NCBI GenBank assembly: GCA_014360195.1
Contig: JACIXY010000004.1
Location: 62,001-126,000, forward strand
Reading direction: 5' to 3'
DNA: 64,000 bases
Source: Bacillota bacterium
GTDB taxonomy: Bacteria > Bacillota > SHA-98 > UBA4971
Positions 28,893-37,730 of the stretch are shown here, one piece after another; the stretch's first letter is position 1; each line of letters starts with the position of its first letter. Below the pieces are notes generated by a model. The model had not been told where the DNA came from. It searched no databases and saw only the letters and a program-made list of their open reading frames with translations. A program made the position numbers and the translations under genes.

Positions 28893-29882
28893 AGTATTCG
28901 CGCCGAGGTCGAGATCTCCTCTGTCTTGTGCTTCGGCTCGCCGCGCGAGGTCTAGTAGCCTCCTCATGCGGTGGTTGGCTGCGGATTTGGTTATTGGAGG
29001 GATCGCCATCTCGCCAAGCTCTTTCAGGCTGGCCTCGGGATGCTCGAGGCGAAGCCGGGCGATCTCCTGAAGGCCCGGCGGAAGAGAGTCCATGCCAGCG
29101 CGCGCCACCAGCTCCCTTATGGTCTCGACCTGTGCAAGCCCTGCATCAACCGCTTTCGCCACGTTGGCGGTGTCGCAGTTGACCACGCGGTTGACCTCGC
29201 CGCGCACGCCGCGCATCACACGCACGCTCTCGAGGGCGATCACCGACGCGTGCGCACCCGTGACCCGCAGAAGCTGGGCGACGTCATCCCCTCCCTTGAC
29301 GTACACCATGAAGCCCCTCCTGCGCTTCGACATCCTGGCCGCCACCCCGAAGGACCCGGCGATACGCACGATACCACGCGCATGCGGCTCGGCGTCGGTC
29401 ACTATCTCCATATGATATGCCTTCTCAGGGTTCTGGACATAGCCCCGGGCGAGAAAGGCCCCCCGCAGGTAGGCCCTGCGGCAGCACTGCCTCGACAGTG
29501 CTCCCCAGGGAACCCCAGGCCTCATGGCTCCGCTCCCGCCCCGGCCCGGCCGCTTCAGGACCACGCCCATCTCGTCCAGGCCCGCGCGGGCCTTCTCGTC
29601 CCATGGAAGTGATACAACATAGAGGTGGCCGGGCGCGCCCCCTTTTCGCCTCGTGGTCTTCACAAACGGCCTCAGGTCGAAGAGGTCGCGCATGAGCGAT
29701 ACGATCCTCCGGGCCAGCGCCGCGTTCTCCGTGGCCATCTCAAAACGCGCATCACCCCCGGCCCGTCTCCCGCCGGCGAAGCGCCCGGTCATGCGAGCGA
29801 TGGCCGCGAGCTCAGCGCGCATGCAGCACCTGCTCCGGGCTGTAAAACGGGCAAGCTCATCCTTGGTCGTGGCGGAGAACAT
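28875..29882 (-). CDS. whiA: WhiA, DNA-binding sporulation/cell-division regulator
   Basis: The protein has the WhiA layout: an N-terminal domain derived from LAGLIDADG homing endonucleases (CCRRAYLRGAFLARGYVQNPE, then YHMEIV) and a C-terminal helix-turn-helix (LKELGEMAIPPITKSAANHR). It influences chromosome segregation and division in Bacillus and sporulation in Streptomyces. I use ATG 29882 rather than 29912. Its usual neighbour yvcK is 1.4 kb away here, separated by spmAB in the opposite direction. The last residues (ANTLSGSP) are encoded by repeat copy G. Confidence 0.93.
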   Translation of the reverse strand: MFSATTKDELARFTARSRCCMRAELAAIARMTGRFAGGRRAGGDARFEMATENAALARRIVSLMRDLFDLRPFVKTTRRKGGAPGHLYVVSLPWDEKARAGLDEMGVVLKRPGRGGSGAMRPGVPWGALSRQCCRRAYLRGAFLARGYVQNPEKAYHMEIVTDAEPHARGIVRIAGSFGVAARMSKRRRGFMVYVKGGDDVAQLLRVTGAHASVIALESVRVMRGVRGEVNRVVNCDTANVAKAVDAGLAQVETIRELVARAGMDSLPPGLQEIARLRLEHPEASLKELGEMAIPPITKSAANHRMRRLLDLARRAEAQDRGDLDLGANTLSGSP

Positions 29883-29990
29883 GCAACATCCCACCCACCT
29901 TGATTCTATCACAGCCGGCTGGGACGCGCCGTGGTAATAATCGATGCCCCTCCCAGAATAGCTTTACCGTGAGGCCAGGGCTAGCCTACC

Positions 29991-30170
29991 CTAAGTGTGA
30001 GTTCAGAGATCACCGCCACTTTTTCGCGGGTTGCCGGTGCTTGCGCGAGGGGGCGTTGAAGATTTGGCAGGCCTCGACGCCAAATCTAACGACGCGCCCC
30101 GCAAGGGCGCCGTCCCCCAAGCGCAAGCACCGGCAACCCGGAATCCTGCTGGAAAGCTGGGGCGAACTTG
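29991..30170. repeat. CTAAGTG-family repeat, copy B (long form)
   Basis: CTAAGTGTGAGTTCAGAGAT opens the element. GGGTTGCCGGTGCTTGCGC and GCGCAAGCACCGGCAACCC form a long inner inverted repeat, with GATTTGGC/GCCAAATC and GCGCC-rich pairs nested inside. The right end, GAACTTGTGA, matches copy C. It occupies the divergent space between whiA and spmA. Confidence 0.75.
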
Positions 30171-30202
30171 TGAACCCATACATAGCGCGGGGGGTGGATC
30201 CC

Positions 30203-30787
30203 GTGGTAAACTCTGTGTGGCTCTCCCTGATAGCAGCAGGAGTGATTACAGGACTGCTGACAGGAACCAGCGAGGCTGTGACGCGCGCAGCGCTGGAGTC
30301 GGCAGGATCGGCGGTCACCCTTTGCTTCGGGCTCATAGGCGCGATGGCCCTGTGGTGCGGTGTCATGAAGGTCGCCGAGGAGGCCGGGATCGCACGCTGG
30401 CTCGCCCGGATGGTCGCCCCCGCCGCCAGGCTACTCTTCCCGTCGGTTCCGGCAAGGCACCCGGCCATCGCCGCCGTGGCCATGAGCATCACCGCCAATC
30501 TTCTCGGCATGGGAAACGCCGCGACCCCTCTTGGGATCAAGGCCATGGAGGAGCTGGCTGCGCTTGCGGGCGACAGGGAAGAAGCAAGCGACGCCATGTG
30601 CACCTTCGTGGCCATCTGCACGGCCGGCATCACGCTGGTGCCGACGACGATCATCGCCATAAGGGCACAGTTCGGATCGGGAAGCCCTGCGGAGGTCGTG
30701 GCACCGATCATTCTAGTGAACCTCCTGGCGACCACGGTTGCGCTCATTGCTGACAGGTTCTTCAGGCCCATTTCGCGGACAAGGTGA
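30203..30787 (+). CDS. spmA: Spore maturation protein SpmA
   Basis: The 194-residue membrane protein matches SpmA (nucleoside recognition/Gate domain family): MVNSVWLSLI start, LIGAMALWCGVMKVAEEAGI, and LLGMGNAATPLGIKAMEEL. With SpmB it is needed for spore core dehydration in Bacillus. The GTG at 30203 is chosen because GGGGGGTG precedes it by six bases and the resulting MVNxxW start is the family start. It is followed by spmB. Confidence 0.94.
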   Translation: MVNSVWLSLIAAGVITGLLTGTSEAVTRAALESAGSAVTLCFGLIGAMALWCGVMKVAEEAGIARWLARMVAPAARLLFPSVPARHPAIAAVAMSITANLLGMGNAATPLGIKAMEELAALAGDREEASDAMCTFVAICTAGITLVPTTIIAIRAQFGSGSPAEVVAPIILVNLLATTVALIADRFFRPISRTR

Positions 30788-30832
30788 ACCTCGTCCGGCG
30801 GCCGGTCGCGAGTGGCCGAAGGAGGCGATACG

Positions 30833-31378
30833 ATGCTCGTCAAGGCGGTTACAGCGGTGTCCGGCGTTGTGATACCCCTCATGATCCTCGCGATATGCCT
30901 CATCGGACGCCTTAAGGGGGTGAGGGTGTACGAAACGTTCGTCGAGGGAGCGAAAGAGGGCTTCGCTACGGCGGTCCGTCTCATCCCGTTCCTCGTGGCC
31001 ATGTTCGTCGCCATCGGCATGTTCAGGGCGTCGGGCGCGCTTGGAATCGTGACCTCCGCCCTCTCACCCGTCGCGCATCTCCTCAGCATGCCCGAGGAGC
31101 TCCTGCCGCTCGCCTTCATCCGTCCGCTTTCGGGCAGCGGTGCGCTGGAAGTGACCACGAACCTCGTCAGGACCTTCGGCCCGGACTCGGTCATAGGCAG
31201 GATGGCCTCGACGATGCAGGCAAGCTCAGAAACAACGCTCTACGTAATCACCGTGTACTTCGGGGCGGTAGGGATCAAGAGGACCCGCCACACGCTTGCG
31301 GCGGGCCTTCTCGCGGATCTCGTCGCGTTTCTCTCCTCAGTTGCCATATGGCGTCTCATCCTGGGCCTTGCGCCATGA
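30833..31378 (+). CDS. spmB: Spore maturation protein SpmB
   Basis: The 181-residue membrane protein matches SpmB: AKEGFATAVRLIPFLVAMFVAI, LAFIRPLSGSGALE, and the late STMQASSETTLYVITVYFGAVGI. It partners SpmA in spore core dehydration and heat resistance. The ATG at 30833 follows GGAGG by eight bases and lies 45 bases after spmA. Its last 42 bases overlap the 3' end of yvcK on the opposite strand. Confidence 0.94.
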   Translation: MLVKAVTAVSGVVIPLMILAICLIGRLKGVRVYETFVEGAKEGFATAVRLIPFLVAMFVAIGMFRASGALGIVTSALSPVAHLLSMPEELLPLAFIRPLSGSGALEVTTNLVRTFGPDSVIGRMASTMQASSETTLYVITVYFGAVGIKRTRHTLAAGLLADLVAFLSSVAIWRLILGLAP

Positions 31379-32773
31379 GCCCCTACGCCCGGCCGCCGCG
31401 GAACCCTGCCGTCGGCGCGCGGCACGGGCGCTTCCGAGGTCCAGCACACGCCGCCTGTCCTGGCGCGCACCCCTCGCCGAGGCTCTAGCCTCGACCACCA
31501 GCCTGATGATGGCGCGGGCGAGCCGCTCCGGGTCGTGCCTCGCATAGTCCATGGTGGATACCAGGTCCCCCTCTACCACTGACACCCCGAGGGCCCTGAG
31601 CGCGTCGCTGTCCGCCACAACCGGGTACGCGCCTTCCTGCCGGTATCTCTCGGCGAGCCTCGGCGGCACCTCTCCTGTGTTAACCACGACCACGTCCACG
31701 ATGCCCCGCCCGACATGCTCGAACAGCGCCCTGAGGTGGTCGGACGCGGCAAACCCGTCTGTCTCGCCCGGCTCGGTCATGACGTTACATACATACACCT
31801 TCAGCGCGCTGCTCCGGCGAATGGCCTCCGTGATCCCCGGGACGAGGAGATTCGGGAGCACGCTCGTGAAGAGACTCCCAGGCCCCAGCACTATCGCCTC
31901 CGCCCCGGCTATGGCCTCCACTGCCTCGGGAAGCGCCACGGGATCTCGGGGCCTCAAGAAGACCCGCTTTATCGGAGCGCCGCACGTCGAAAGTGTTGAC
32001 TCCCCCTCCACCACGGCCCCGCCCTCGCACTCGGCTGCGAGTACGACATCCTCGAGCGTGGACGGCAGGACCCGTCCCCTGACCGCCAGCACCCGGCTGG
32101 ACTCCTTCACTGCCTGCTCGAAGTCGCCCGTAATGGCAGACATGGTAGCTATAAAGAGGTTGCCGAAGGTGTGCCCTCCCAGGCCCGTCGGGTCGCCCTC
32201 GGGGAACCGGTACTGGAAGAGGCGCGCCATGAGCGGCTCCGAGTCAGCTAGGGCCACCAGGCAGTTACGGATGTCCCCCGGCGGCAGCACCCCCATCTCC
32301 TTGCGCAGCCTTCCAGAGCTTCCGCCATCGTCCGCGACGGTGACTATGGCCGTCACGTTGCTCGTGAACTCCTTGACGCCTCGAAGCAGTGTGGAAAGGC
32401 CGGTTCCCCCGCCCACCACGACGACCCTGGGGCCCCTGCCGAGCTGCCGCTCGCGCTGCACGAGCTCGGCGATGCGGTTCTCGGCGCCCGGCAAGAGCGC
32501 CGCCACTATGGACCGGATGACCGCGCTGGCAGAGAGCACCATGATGGCGACCCCGCCGACCATGGCCGCAATGCCAGCCACCGTCACGAGGCCCTGCGGA
32601 AACGGCCCCGGGCGCGGACCGCCGAGCCACGCGAACCAGCGCTGCAGGATCCCCACGGCCCTGCCGTCGAGAAGCGTCACGCTGCCCAGCACCACAAGCG
32701 CCACTCCGAGCGCGAAGGCCAGGAGCCACCTCTTGATTTTCATCCCCGGATACAACCACCGGAGGGTTTTCAC
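31337..32773 (-). CDS. yvcK: YvcK/CofD-like protein with N-terminal membrane segments
   Basis: The protein has two N-terminal membrane helices followed by the YvcK domain: VVGGGTGLSTLLRGVK, TVADDGGSSGRLR, LPPGDIRNCLVALA and GLGGHTFGNLF. YvcK is needed for growth on gluconeogenic carbon sources and for cell-wall homeostasis in Bacillus, and binds UDP-sugars. It lies 38 bases after rapZ. A Gly/Arg/Ala-rich C-terminal tail (about 40 residues) runs antisense into spmB. The GTG start at 32773 is uncertain; ATG 32743 (MKIKRW) is the alternative. Confidence 0.9.
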   Translation of the reverse strand: MKTLRWLYPGMKIKRWLLAFALGVALVVLGSVTLLDGRAVGILQRWFAWLGGPRPGPFPQGLVTVAGIAAMVGGVAIMVLSASAVIRSIVAALLPGAENRIAELVQRERQLGRGPRVVVVGGGTGLSTLLRGVKEFTSNVTAIVTVADDGGSSGRLRKEMGVLPPGDIRNCLVALADSEPLMARLFQYRFPEGDPTGLGGHTFGNLFIATMSAITGDFEQAVKESSRVLAVRGRVLPSTLEDVVLAAECEGGAVVEGESTLSTCGAPIKRVFLRPRDPVALPEAVEAIAGAEAIVLGPGSLFTSVLPNLLVPGITEAIRRSSALKVYVCNVMTEPGETDGFAASDHLRALFEHVGRGIVDVVVVNTGEVPPRLAERYRQEGAYPVVADSDALRALGVSVVEGDLVSTMDYARHDPERLARAIIRLVVEARASARGARQDRRRVLDLGSARAARRRQGSAAAGRRGSWRKAQDETPYGN

Positions 32774-32811
32774 GTCTCGATCACGTCTCTCATTCCGCCC
32801 TCATTCGGCTC

Positions 32812-33693
32812 TCATTCCGCGACTCTATCCTGGATATCCCTGTCGCGGTACTCCACGGACACGCTATACCCCCGTTCCTTCAGGAAGCCGGCGAGCCGAT
32901 CCGCAATTGCTATGGACCGGTGCCTGCCGCCCGTGCAGCCGATGCCCACCACAAGCTGCGTCTTACCTTCTTTGACATAATGCGGCAGCAAGAACGCCAT
33001 GAGGTCGAAGAGCTTCTGCAGGAACCTCCGCGTCACAGGCGACTGGAAAACATACTCGCGGACAGGCTCCATGTCTCCGGTGAGCGGGCGCAGCGACTCC
33101 ACGTAATGCGGGTTCGGCAGGAACCTCACATCGAAAACGAGGTCCGCATCCATCGGGATGCCGTACTTGAACCCAAACGCCACCACGACCACGTCGAGCC
33201 GCTCTTTCTGGGACGCGCGGGCGAACGCGTTCATTATGCGCTCCCGCAATTGCCTGGGGGGCAGGGCGGTAGTGTCGATGATGCGCGTGGCTCTGCCCCG
33301 AACCTCCTCCAGCCTGCGGCGCTCTTCCTCTATGCCCTCCAGGACCCCGCCCTCGGCCGAGAGAGGATGGCGACGCCGGGTCTCCTTGAACCTGCGGACG
33401 AGCACCTCGTCGGACGCCTCGAGGAACAGGATCTCGTAGGTCACCCCCATTTCCTCGAGAGCATCAAGGGCGCCGGAAAGCCTGTCGAAGAATTCCCGGC
33501 TTCTTATGTCAACCACCAGAGCTATATTATTTATCTTGCCGTCGGACTGTGCCACAAGTTCGGCGAACTTGGGAATGAGCGTGGGCGGAAGGTTATCCAC
33601 GCAGAAAAAGCCCATGTCCTCGAAAGCCCGAACCGCCTCGCTCTTGCCGGCGCCCGAGAGCCCGGTGATGATAACGAACCGTCCCTCACTCAA
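32812..33693 (-). CDS. rapZ: RapZ/YvcJ nucleotide-binding protein
   Basis: The protein has the RapZ layout: Walker A ITGLSGAGKS, FFCVDNLPP, VDIRSREFF, and the C-terminal GIGCTGGRHRSIAIADRL. In E. coli RapZ senses glucosamine-6-phosphate and tunes GlmS through small RNAs; in Bacillus YvcJ has NTPase activity. I favour the TTG at 33693, nine bases after GGAGG; the ATG at 33702 abuts that site. Gene order nagB-PHP-rapZ-yvcK ties it to amino-sugar metabolism. Confidence 0.93.
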   Translation of the reverse strand: MSEGRFVIITGLSGAGKSEAVRAFEDMGFFCVDNLPPTLIPKFAELVAQSDGKINNIALVVDIRSREFFDRLSGALDALEEMGVTYEILFLEASDEVLVRRFKETRRRHPLSAEGGVLEGIEEERRRLEEVRGRATRIIDTTALPPRQLRERIMNAFARASQKERLDVVVVAFGFKYGIPMDADLVFDVRFLPNPHYVESLRPLTGDMEPVREYVFQSPVTRRFLQKLFDLMAFLLPHYVKEGKTQLVVGIGCTGGRHRSIAIADRLAGFLKERGYSVSVEYRDRDIQDRVAE

Positions 33694-33722
33694 AACCCCC
33701 ATCCTCCGGTTCCCCGTTCTAC

Positions 33723-34460
33723 TCACGCACGCACGTTGATGATCCTCTCCGGGTCGAGGCCCGCGTGTATCGCGACCTCCAGGGCGCGCCCGAAGTCGCC
33801 CACCTCCTCGGGGCTGTGGGCATCGCTGCTTATGCAGAAGCTCGCTCCCTGCCGCGCCGCTACCTTGATGAACTCCGTATCGAGGTGGGCGTGCTTCGCG
33901 TTGATCTCCAGGGCCGTCCCGACCCTGGCACACTCGCGGGCAAGCTCCTCCGTGTCTATGGACACGTGAAGGCCGGGGTGAGTCACAACGTCCACCCGGT
34001 TTCTCCTTATAGCTTCTATCAGCGACTTCGTGTTGTCAACCCTTGCCCGCTCGGCGAGACGCCGACTCCACCGCGCTGCATAGTTGCGGGCCGAAAGCTT
34101 CCACCAGTCCGGCAGGGTCCGCCCGCGCACCACGAGGTGGTGGCCGGCGAGCACGATGTCGAGGCGCTTCAGCAAGTCGTCGGGGACGTCGAGCCCGCCA
34201 TCGGTGTCGATGATGTTCGCCTCCACGCCCATGAGCACCCTGACCTCGGGGAAGGCCTCCCTGCTCCTCCCAACCTCCTCCGCGATCTCATCGAACGTCG
34301 CAAGGCTCCTGATGCCCAGACCAAACAGGTTCGCAGGGCCGTGATCCGTGATGGCAACGGCCTCAAGGCCCTTCCGGGCCGCGGCCCGCACGTTGTCCAT
34401 GACTGTACCCTTGCCGTGGCTGAACCTCGTATGGGTGTGGTAGTCAGCGAATACCTTCAT
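33723..34460 (-). CDS. PHP-domain phosphatase (YcdX-like) 1
   Basis: The 245-residue protein is a PHP-family metallophosphoesterase: first motif DYHTHTRFSHG, then AITDHGP, GVEANI, VLAGHH, HPGLH and the final SSDAH metal ligands, giving a three-metal site. The substrate is unknown; sugar phosphates are likely from context. Its ATG overlaps the nagB stop by one base (TGATG), so translation is coupled with glucosamine-6-phosphate deaminase. A second PHP protein lies at 40404-41150. Confidence 0.88.
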   Translation of the reverse strand: MKVFADYHTHTRFSHGKGTVMDNVRAAARKGLEAVAITDHGPANLFGLGIRSLATFDEIAEEVGRSREAFPEVRVLMGVEANIIDTDGGLDVPDDLLKRLDIVLAGHHLVVRGRTLPDWWKLSARNYAARWSRRLAERARVDNTKSLIEAIRRNRVDVVTHPGLHVSIDTEELARECARVGTALEINAKHAHLDTEFIKVAARQGASFCISSDAHSPEEVGDFGRALEVAIHAGLDPERIINVRA

Positions 34461-35242
34461 CAGTATACCATGGTCCGCGTGCCCGGGCCGGGGACGAACC
34501 CCTCCGGCGACGGCTTGAGCTGCGATGCGGCCTCCTCGTCCACAATGAGCGTGGCATCGGGATGAAGCTGCAGCACCGAGCTTGGCACCATCTCGGTCAC
34601 AGGGCCATGCACAGTCTGGGCGATGACCGGTGCCTTGGCCTTGCCGCTGGCAAGGAGCAGGATAGACCTGCTGTTCATTATCGTGCGTATGCCCACCGAT
34701 ATCGCCTGCCTGGGCACGGCGTTCTCATCGCCGCCGAAGAATCTCGCGTTCGCCTCGATGGTGCGCTTTGCAAGGAACAGCGCCCGGGTGCGGGACCCGA
34801 ACTCGGTCCTCGGCTCGTTGAACCCGATGTGGCCGTTTCTTCCGACGCCGAGGATGGCGAGATCGATCCCTCCCGCGTTTCTTATTGCCCGTTCGTATGC
34901 CTGGCATTCCTGGCGGATATCTGCAGCAAGACCGTCCGGTATGTAGATGCGGTCCGGCCGAACGTTCACATGATCGAAGAAGCGGGTACGCATGTAGTAA
35001 TGAAAGCTTGCCGGATGATCCGGGGCAAGTCCAAGATACTCATCGAGGTTGAACGTGGTAACCTGCGAGAAATCCAGCCCCTCTTCACGGTGCATCCTGA
35101 CGAGTTCAGCGTATAGCCCAAATTGAGTCGCACCCGTTGCGAGGCTGAGAACGCTCGTGGGTTTCCTCCGCACCTGTTCAGCCACGATCTTCGCGGCTTC
35201 CCGGCTCATCGTATCGTAGTCCTGTGCAACGACAACAACCAT
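34460..35242 (-). CDS. nagB: Glucosamine-6-phosphate deaminase
   Basis: The 260-residue enzyme turns glucosamine-6-phosphate into fructose-6-phosphate and ammonia. Family motifs: LATGATQFGLY, FNLDEYLGLAPDHPASFHYY (catalytic Asp), GVGRNGHIGFNEP and the late SVLQLHPDATLIVDEEAAS. The ATG at 35242 follows GGGGGTG. It lies downstream of nagA on the same strand with the short repeat copy H between them. Confidence 0.95.
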   Translation of the reverse strand: MVVVVAQDYDTMSREAAKIVAEQVRRKPTSVLSLATGATQFGLYAELVRMHREEGLDFSQVTTFNLDEYLGLAPDHPASFHYYMRTRFFDHVNVRPDRIYIPDGLAADIRQECQAYERAIRNAGGIDLAILGVGRNGHIGFNEPRTEFGSRTRALFLAKRTIEANARFFGGDENAVPRQAISVGIRTIMNSRSILLLASGKAKAPVIAQTVHGPVTEMVPSSVLQLHPDATLIVDEEAASQLKPSPEGFVPGPGTRTMVY

Positions 35243-35281
35243 AAGCCCGCACCCCCAGCATCCTTCTCCACCAACGTGCCA

Positions 35282-35345
35282 CTAAGTGAGGGTTCATTCA
35301 TCCCTCCACTCTCTCTTTGAGTCACCGGCAACCCTCGCCCCACCG
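35282..35345. repeat. CTAAGTG-family repeat, copy H (short)
   Basis: CTAAGTGAGGGTTCATTCAT, then CCCTCC, CTCTCTTTGAGTCACCGGCAACCC. The left inner arm GGGTTGCCGGTG seen in copy F is missing, so this is a deletion derivative. It lies between nagA and nagB. Confidence 0.65.
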
Positions 35346-35375
35346 GAAAACCGGCGTGAGCGGGTGGACCTAAAC

Positions 35376-36542
35376 TTACACCTGGGCCCGATATACCACG
35401 ACCCCGCGGACGATGGTCGCCCGCACCTCTCCCGCCTCGTCCATGAGGACAAAGTCGGCGTCCTTGCCATCCTCTATGCTGCCCTTGCGGTCGTGGACCC
35501 CCGCCACCCTCGCGGGAACAGACGACGCCATCGCGACAGCCTGAGCGAGCGGCACGCCCAGGTCGTCCATGGCCCGTCGGACCGCTCTATCAAGTGTCAG
35601 GGCGCTTCCGGCGAGGCCTCCACTCGGAAGCCTTACCGCGCCGCCCTCATACATGACCCGCTGCCCGCCAAGCTCGTATTCGCCCTCCGGCATGCCTGCC
35701 GCCATTGTGGCGTCTGTAACGAGGGCGAGCCTGTCCGCCCCCTTGCATCTGTAAAGGATGGTCGCCACCGCAGGATGCAGGTGAAAGCCATCCAGGATGG
35801 CTTCGGTGGTAACGTCGTCGCACGCGAGCATCGCCCCGGCCATCCCTGGGCTACGGTGATGGAGCCCGCGCATGGCGTTGAACGCGTGCGTGACGTGGGT
35901 TGCGCCGGACCTCACCGCACGCATGGCCTCCTCGAACGACGCCAGGGAGTGACCGAGCGACACCCTCACGCCGCGGGCAACCGCCGCTTCGATGAACTCC
36001 CGAGCGCCCTCGAGCTCGGGGGCAACGGTGGTGATCTTTATGAGCCCGCCGGACTCCTCTATAAGCTTGTCCAGCTCGGTGATGCTCGGCGGTCGAATCA
36101 CGTCCGGCGGCTGGGCACCCCTGCTATCAGGGTTGATCCACGGCCCTTCCAGGTGTACCCCTAGGACCTCGGCGCCCCCGGTGCCGCGCCTCGCCGCGTC
36201 CGCCACGGCCCGCACGGCGTCCGCCAGGTCCTCGTGGCGCGCAGCCATGGTCGTCGGGATCATGGAGGTGGTACCGTGGCGCGCATGGGCCTGGCACATG
36301 GCGGCCACGGCCTCGTACGTCCCCTCCAGCACGTCGTGGCCGCCGCCCCCGTGCACGTGGATGTCCACGAACCCGGGCACGATCATGAGACCCGACGCGT
36401 CGAAGACCTCGTGGCCCGAAGTTGAGTACTCCCTGAACTCCCCGTGCGACCCAACCTTTGCGATCCTGCCGTCGCGAACGACCAGGAACCCCGAGACCAT
36501 TATACCTCGTGGCGTCAAGATGTCAGCGTTCTTGATGATCAC
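35376..36542 (-). CDS. nagA: N-acetylglucosamine-6-phosphate deacetylase
   Basis: The 388-residue amidohydrolase removes acetate from GlcNAc-6-P, feeding NagB. Motifs: VDIHVHGGGGHDV (metal His), HLEGPWINPDSRGAQP, THAFNAM and VTDATMAAGM with the catalytic Asp. It starts at a GTG (36542) eight bases after GGAGGAGG; the open frame extending to 36791 is antisense-like noise over the kinase gene. It lies 52 bases after the kinase at 36595. Confidence 0.95.
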   Translation of the reverse strand: MIIKNADILTPRGIMVSGFLVVRDGRIAKVGSHGEFREYSTSGHEVFDASGLMIVPGFVDIHVHGGGGHDVLEGTYEAVAAMCQAHARHGTTSMIPTTMAARHEDLADAVRAVADAARRGTGGAEVLGVHLEGPWINPDSRGAQPPDVIRPPSITELDKLIEESGGLIKITTVAPELEGAREFIEAAVARGVRVSLGHSLASFEEAMRAVRSGATHVTHAFNAMRGLHHRSPGMAGAMLACDDVTTEAILDGFHLHPAVATILYRCKGADRLALVTDATMAAGMPEGEYELGGQRVMYEGGAVRLPSGGLAGSALTLDRAVRRAMDDLGVPLAQAVAMASSVPARVAGVHDRKGSIEDGKDADFVLMDEAGEVRATIVRGVVVYRAQV

Positions 36543-36594
36543 CCGAGTGTCCTCCTCCAATCGTGCAGCCACACAAGCCAGCCTTTCTCTCGTC

Positions 36595-37572
36595 TCATGT
36601 GGGGCGCAAGAGCGAGTCCTCGATATTCTCCACAACCCTTCCTGTGATGCGGCAGCCGGCCTCCTGGATGCCCAGGAGATACGCCCCCACCACAGGTGGA
36701 AACCTTGCTTCCACGACCTCGGACACGGGGGCCACTTTTGCGAGCTCCCTGGCCAGAGCTCGTCGGACGATGTCTCCCGCGGCGAACACACCGCCTGAGG
36801 TCACGCAGAGCACGGCATCGTTTTGCATCCCGAGGGCCCTCACCACGCTCGCTGCTGCAAGGCCGAGCTCGGTTCCTGCGCGGCGGAGTATGCGCCGCGC
36901 CACGCGGTCTCCTTTGCGCGCCGCTTCGGCTACCAGCACGGCCAGCCCGGCTATGTCCCTTCTTCCGAGGCCCTTGCGGTATGTCAGCTCCACCAGCTCG
37001 TCCGGCGAGGCTATCTTGAAATGCTGCAGGACGGCCTCGGAGACAGCCGTGGGGTCGCCCCGCCCGTCGTTCGCCCTGACCACAGACGCGAGGGCCTGCC
37101 GTCCGATATCGTACGCGCTGCCCTCGTCGCCCAGGACGTACCCCCAGCCGCCCGCCCGCGCTCTCTCGCCCTTCGCGTTCATGCCGAAAGCTATCGATCC
37201 CGTGCCGGCTATCACCACCACGCCCGGCTGGCCCAGCGTGCCCCCGGCGAGCGCTATAGCGGCGTCGTTGTCCACCACGACCCTGCCTGCTATGCCGGCA
37301 CCTTGCAGGAGGCCTGCCACCGCTTCGCGCTCGCCGGGCCTGTCCACGCCTGCGGCGCCCACGAATGCGACGTCAAAAGCCTCATCTCCAGCAGGCAGCA
37401 GGTTTCGTGCCTTGCCGACCGCGGCGAGAATCTCGGCTTTCATACCCGCGGGTCCCGAAACCTGATAGTTGGCCGGACCTGCCCAGGCTCGCGCGAGCAC
37501 CTCGCCATGAACCGTCCCCACCATGCAGTCTGTCTTCGTGCCGCCCGCATCTATTGCGACGATGAGCCCCAT
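36595..37572 (-). CDS. BadF/BadG-type amino-sugar kinase 1
   Basis: The 325-residue ATPase of the ASKHA fold carries the phosphate-1 loop VAIDAGGTKTD, AGTGSIAFGM, GGWGYVLGDEGSAYDIG and a C-terminal TSGGVF. This is the group of N-acetylglucosamine and N-acetylmuramic acid kinases (NagK/MurK of Clostridium). It would phosphorylate salvaged amino sugars for NagA. The ATG at 37572 follows AGGAGGGG, which itself overlaps the broken end of a murQ remnant. Confidence 0.85.
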   Translation of the reverse strand: MGLIVAIDAGGTKTDCMVGTVHGEVLARAWAGPANYQVSGPAGMKAEILAAVGKARNLLPAGDEAFDVAFVGAAGVDRPGEREAVAGLLQGAGIAGRVVVDNDAAIALAGGTLGQPGVVVIAGTGSIAFGMNAKGERARAGGWGYVLGDEGSAYDIGRQALASVVRANDGRGDPTAVSEAVLQHFKIASPDELVELTYRKGLGRRDIAGLAVLVAEAARKGDRVARRILRRAGTELGLAAASVVRALGMQNDAVLCVTSGGVFAAGDIVRRALARELAKVAPVSEVVEARFPPVVGAYLLGIQEAGCRITGRVVENIEDSLLRPT

Positions 37573-37582
37573 GTCGCCCCTC

Positions 37583-37702
37583 CTGCTTGTCCTCGTCATT
37601 GATGAGCTTCACAATGTCCCGCGTGGACAGGAGATCGATGTCCGCACTCTTTGGGTTTGATTCCTCCGTTGAGAGCCCTTCGAAATCGTCCTGCGTGTCC
37701 AT
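37583..37702 (-). pseudogene. murQ: Truncated murQ (N-terminal 40 codons only)
   Basis: An ATG at 37702 with GGAGG six bases upstream opens a frame reading LSTEESNPKSADIDLLSTRD then IVKLINDEDKQ. This is the unmistakable N-terminus of N-acetylmuramic acid 6-phosphate etherase (pattern L-TE--N--S-ID--ST--I---IN-ED). The similarity then stops at the ribosome site of the next kinase gene and the frame runs on antiregister through it to 37382. About 260 residues, including both SIS domains, are gone. Without MurQ elsewhere, MurNAc-6-P could not enter the NagA/NagB route. Confidence 0.75.
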
Positions 37703-37730
37703 GGGCATCCTCCAGCGGAACCTCCGCTTG

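Noticed and set aside
35376-36791. N-terminally extended NagA
   Set aside because: The extra 83 residues have no similarity to the family and overlap the kinase gene; a GTG with a strong ribosome site marks the real start.
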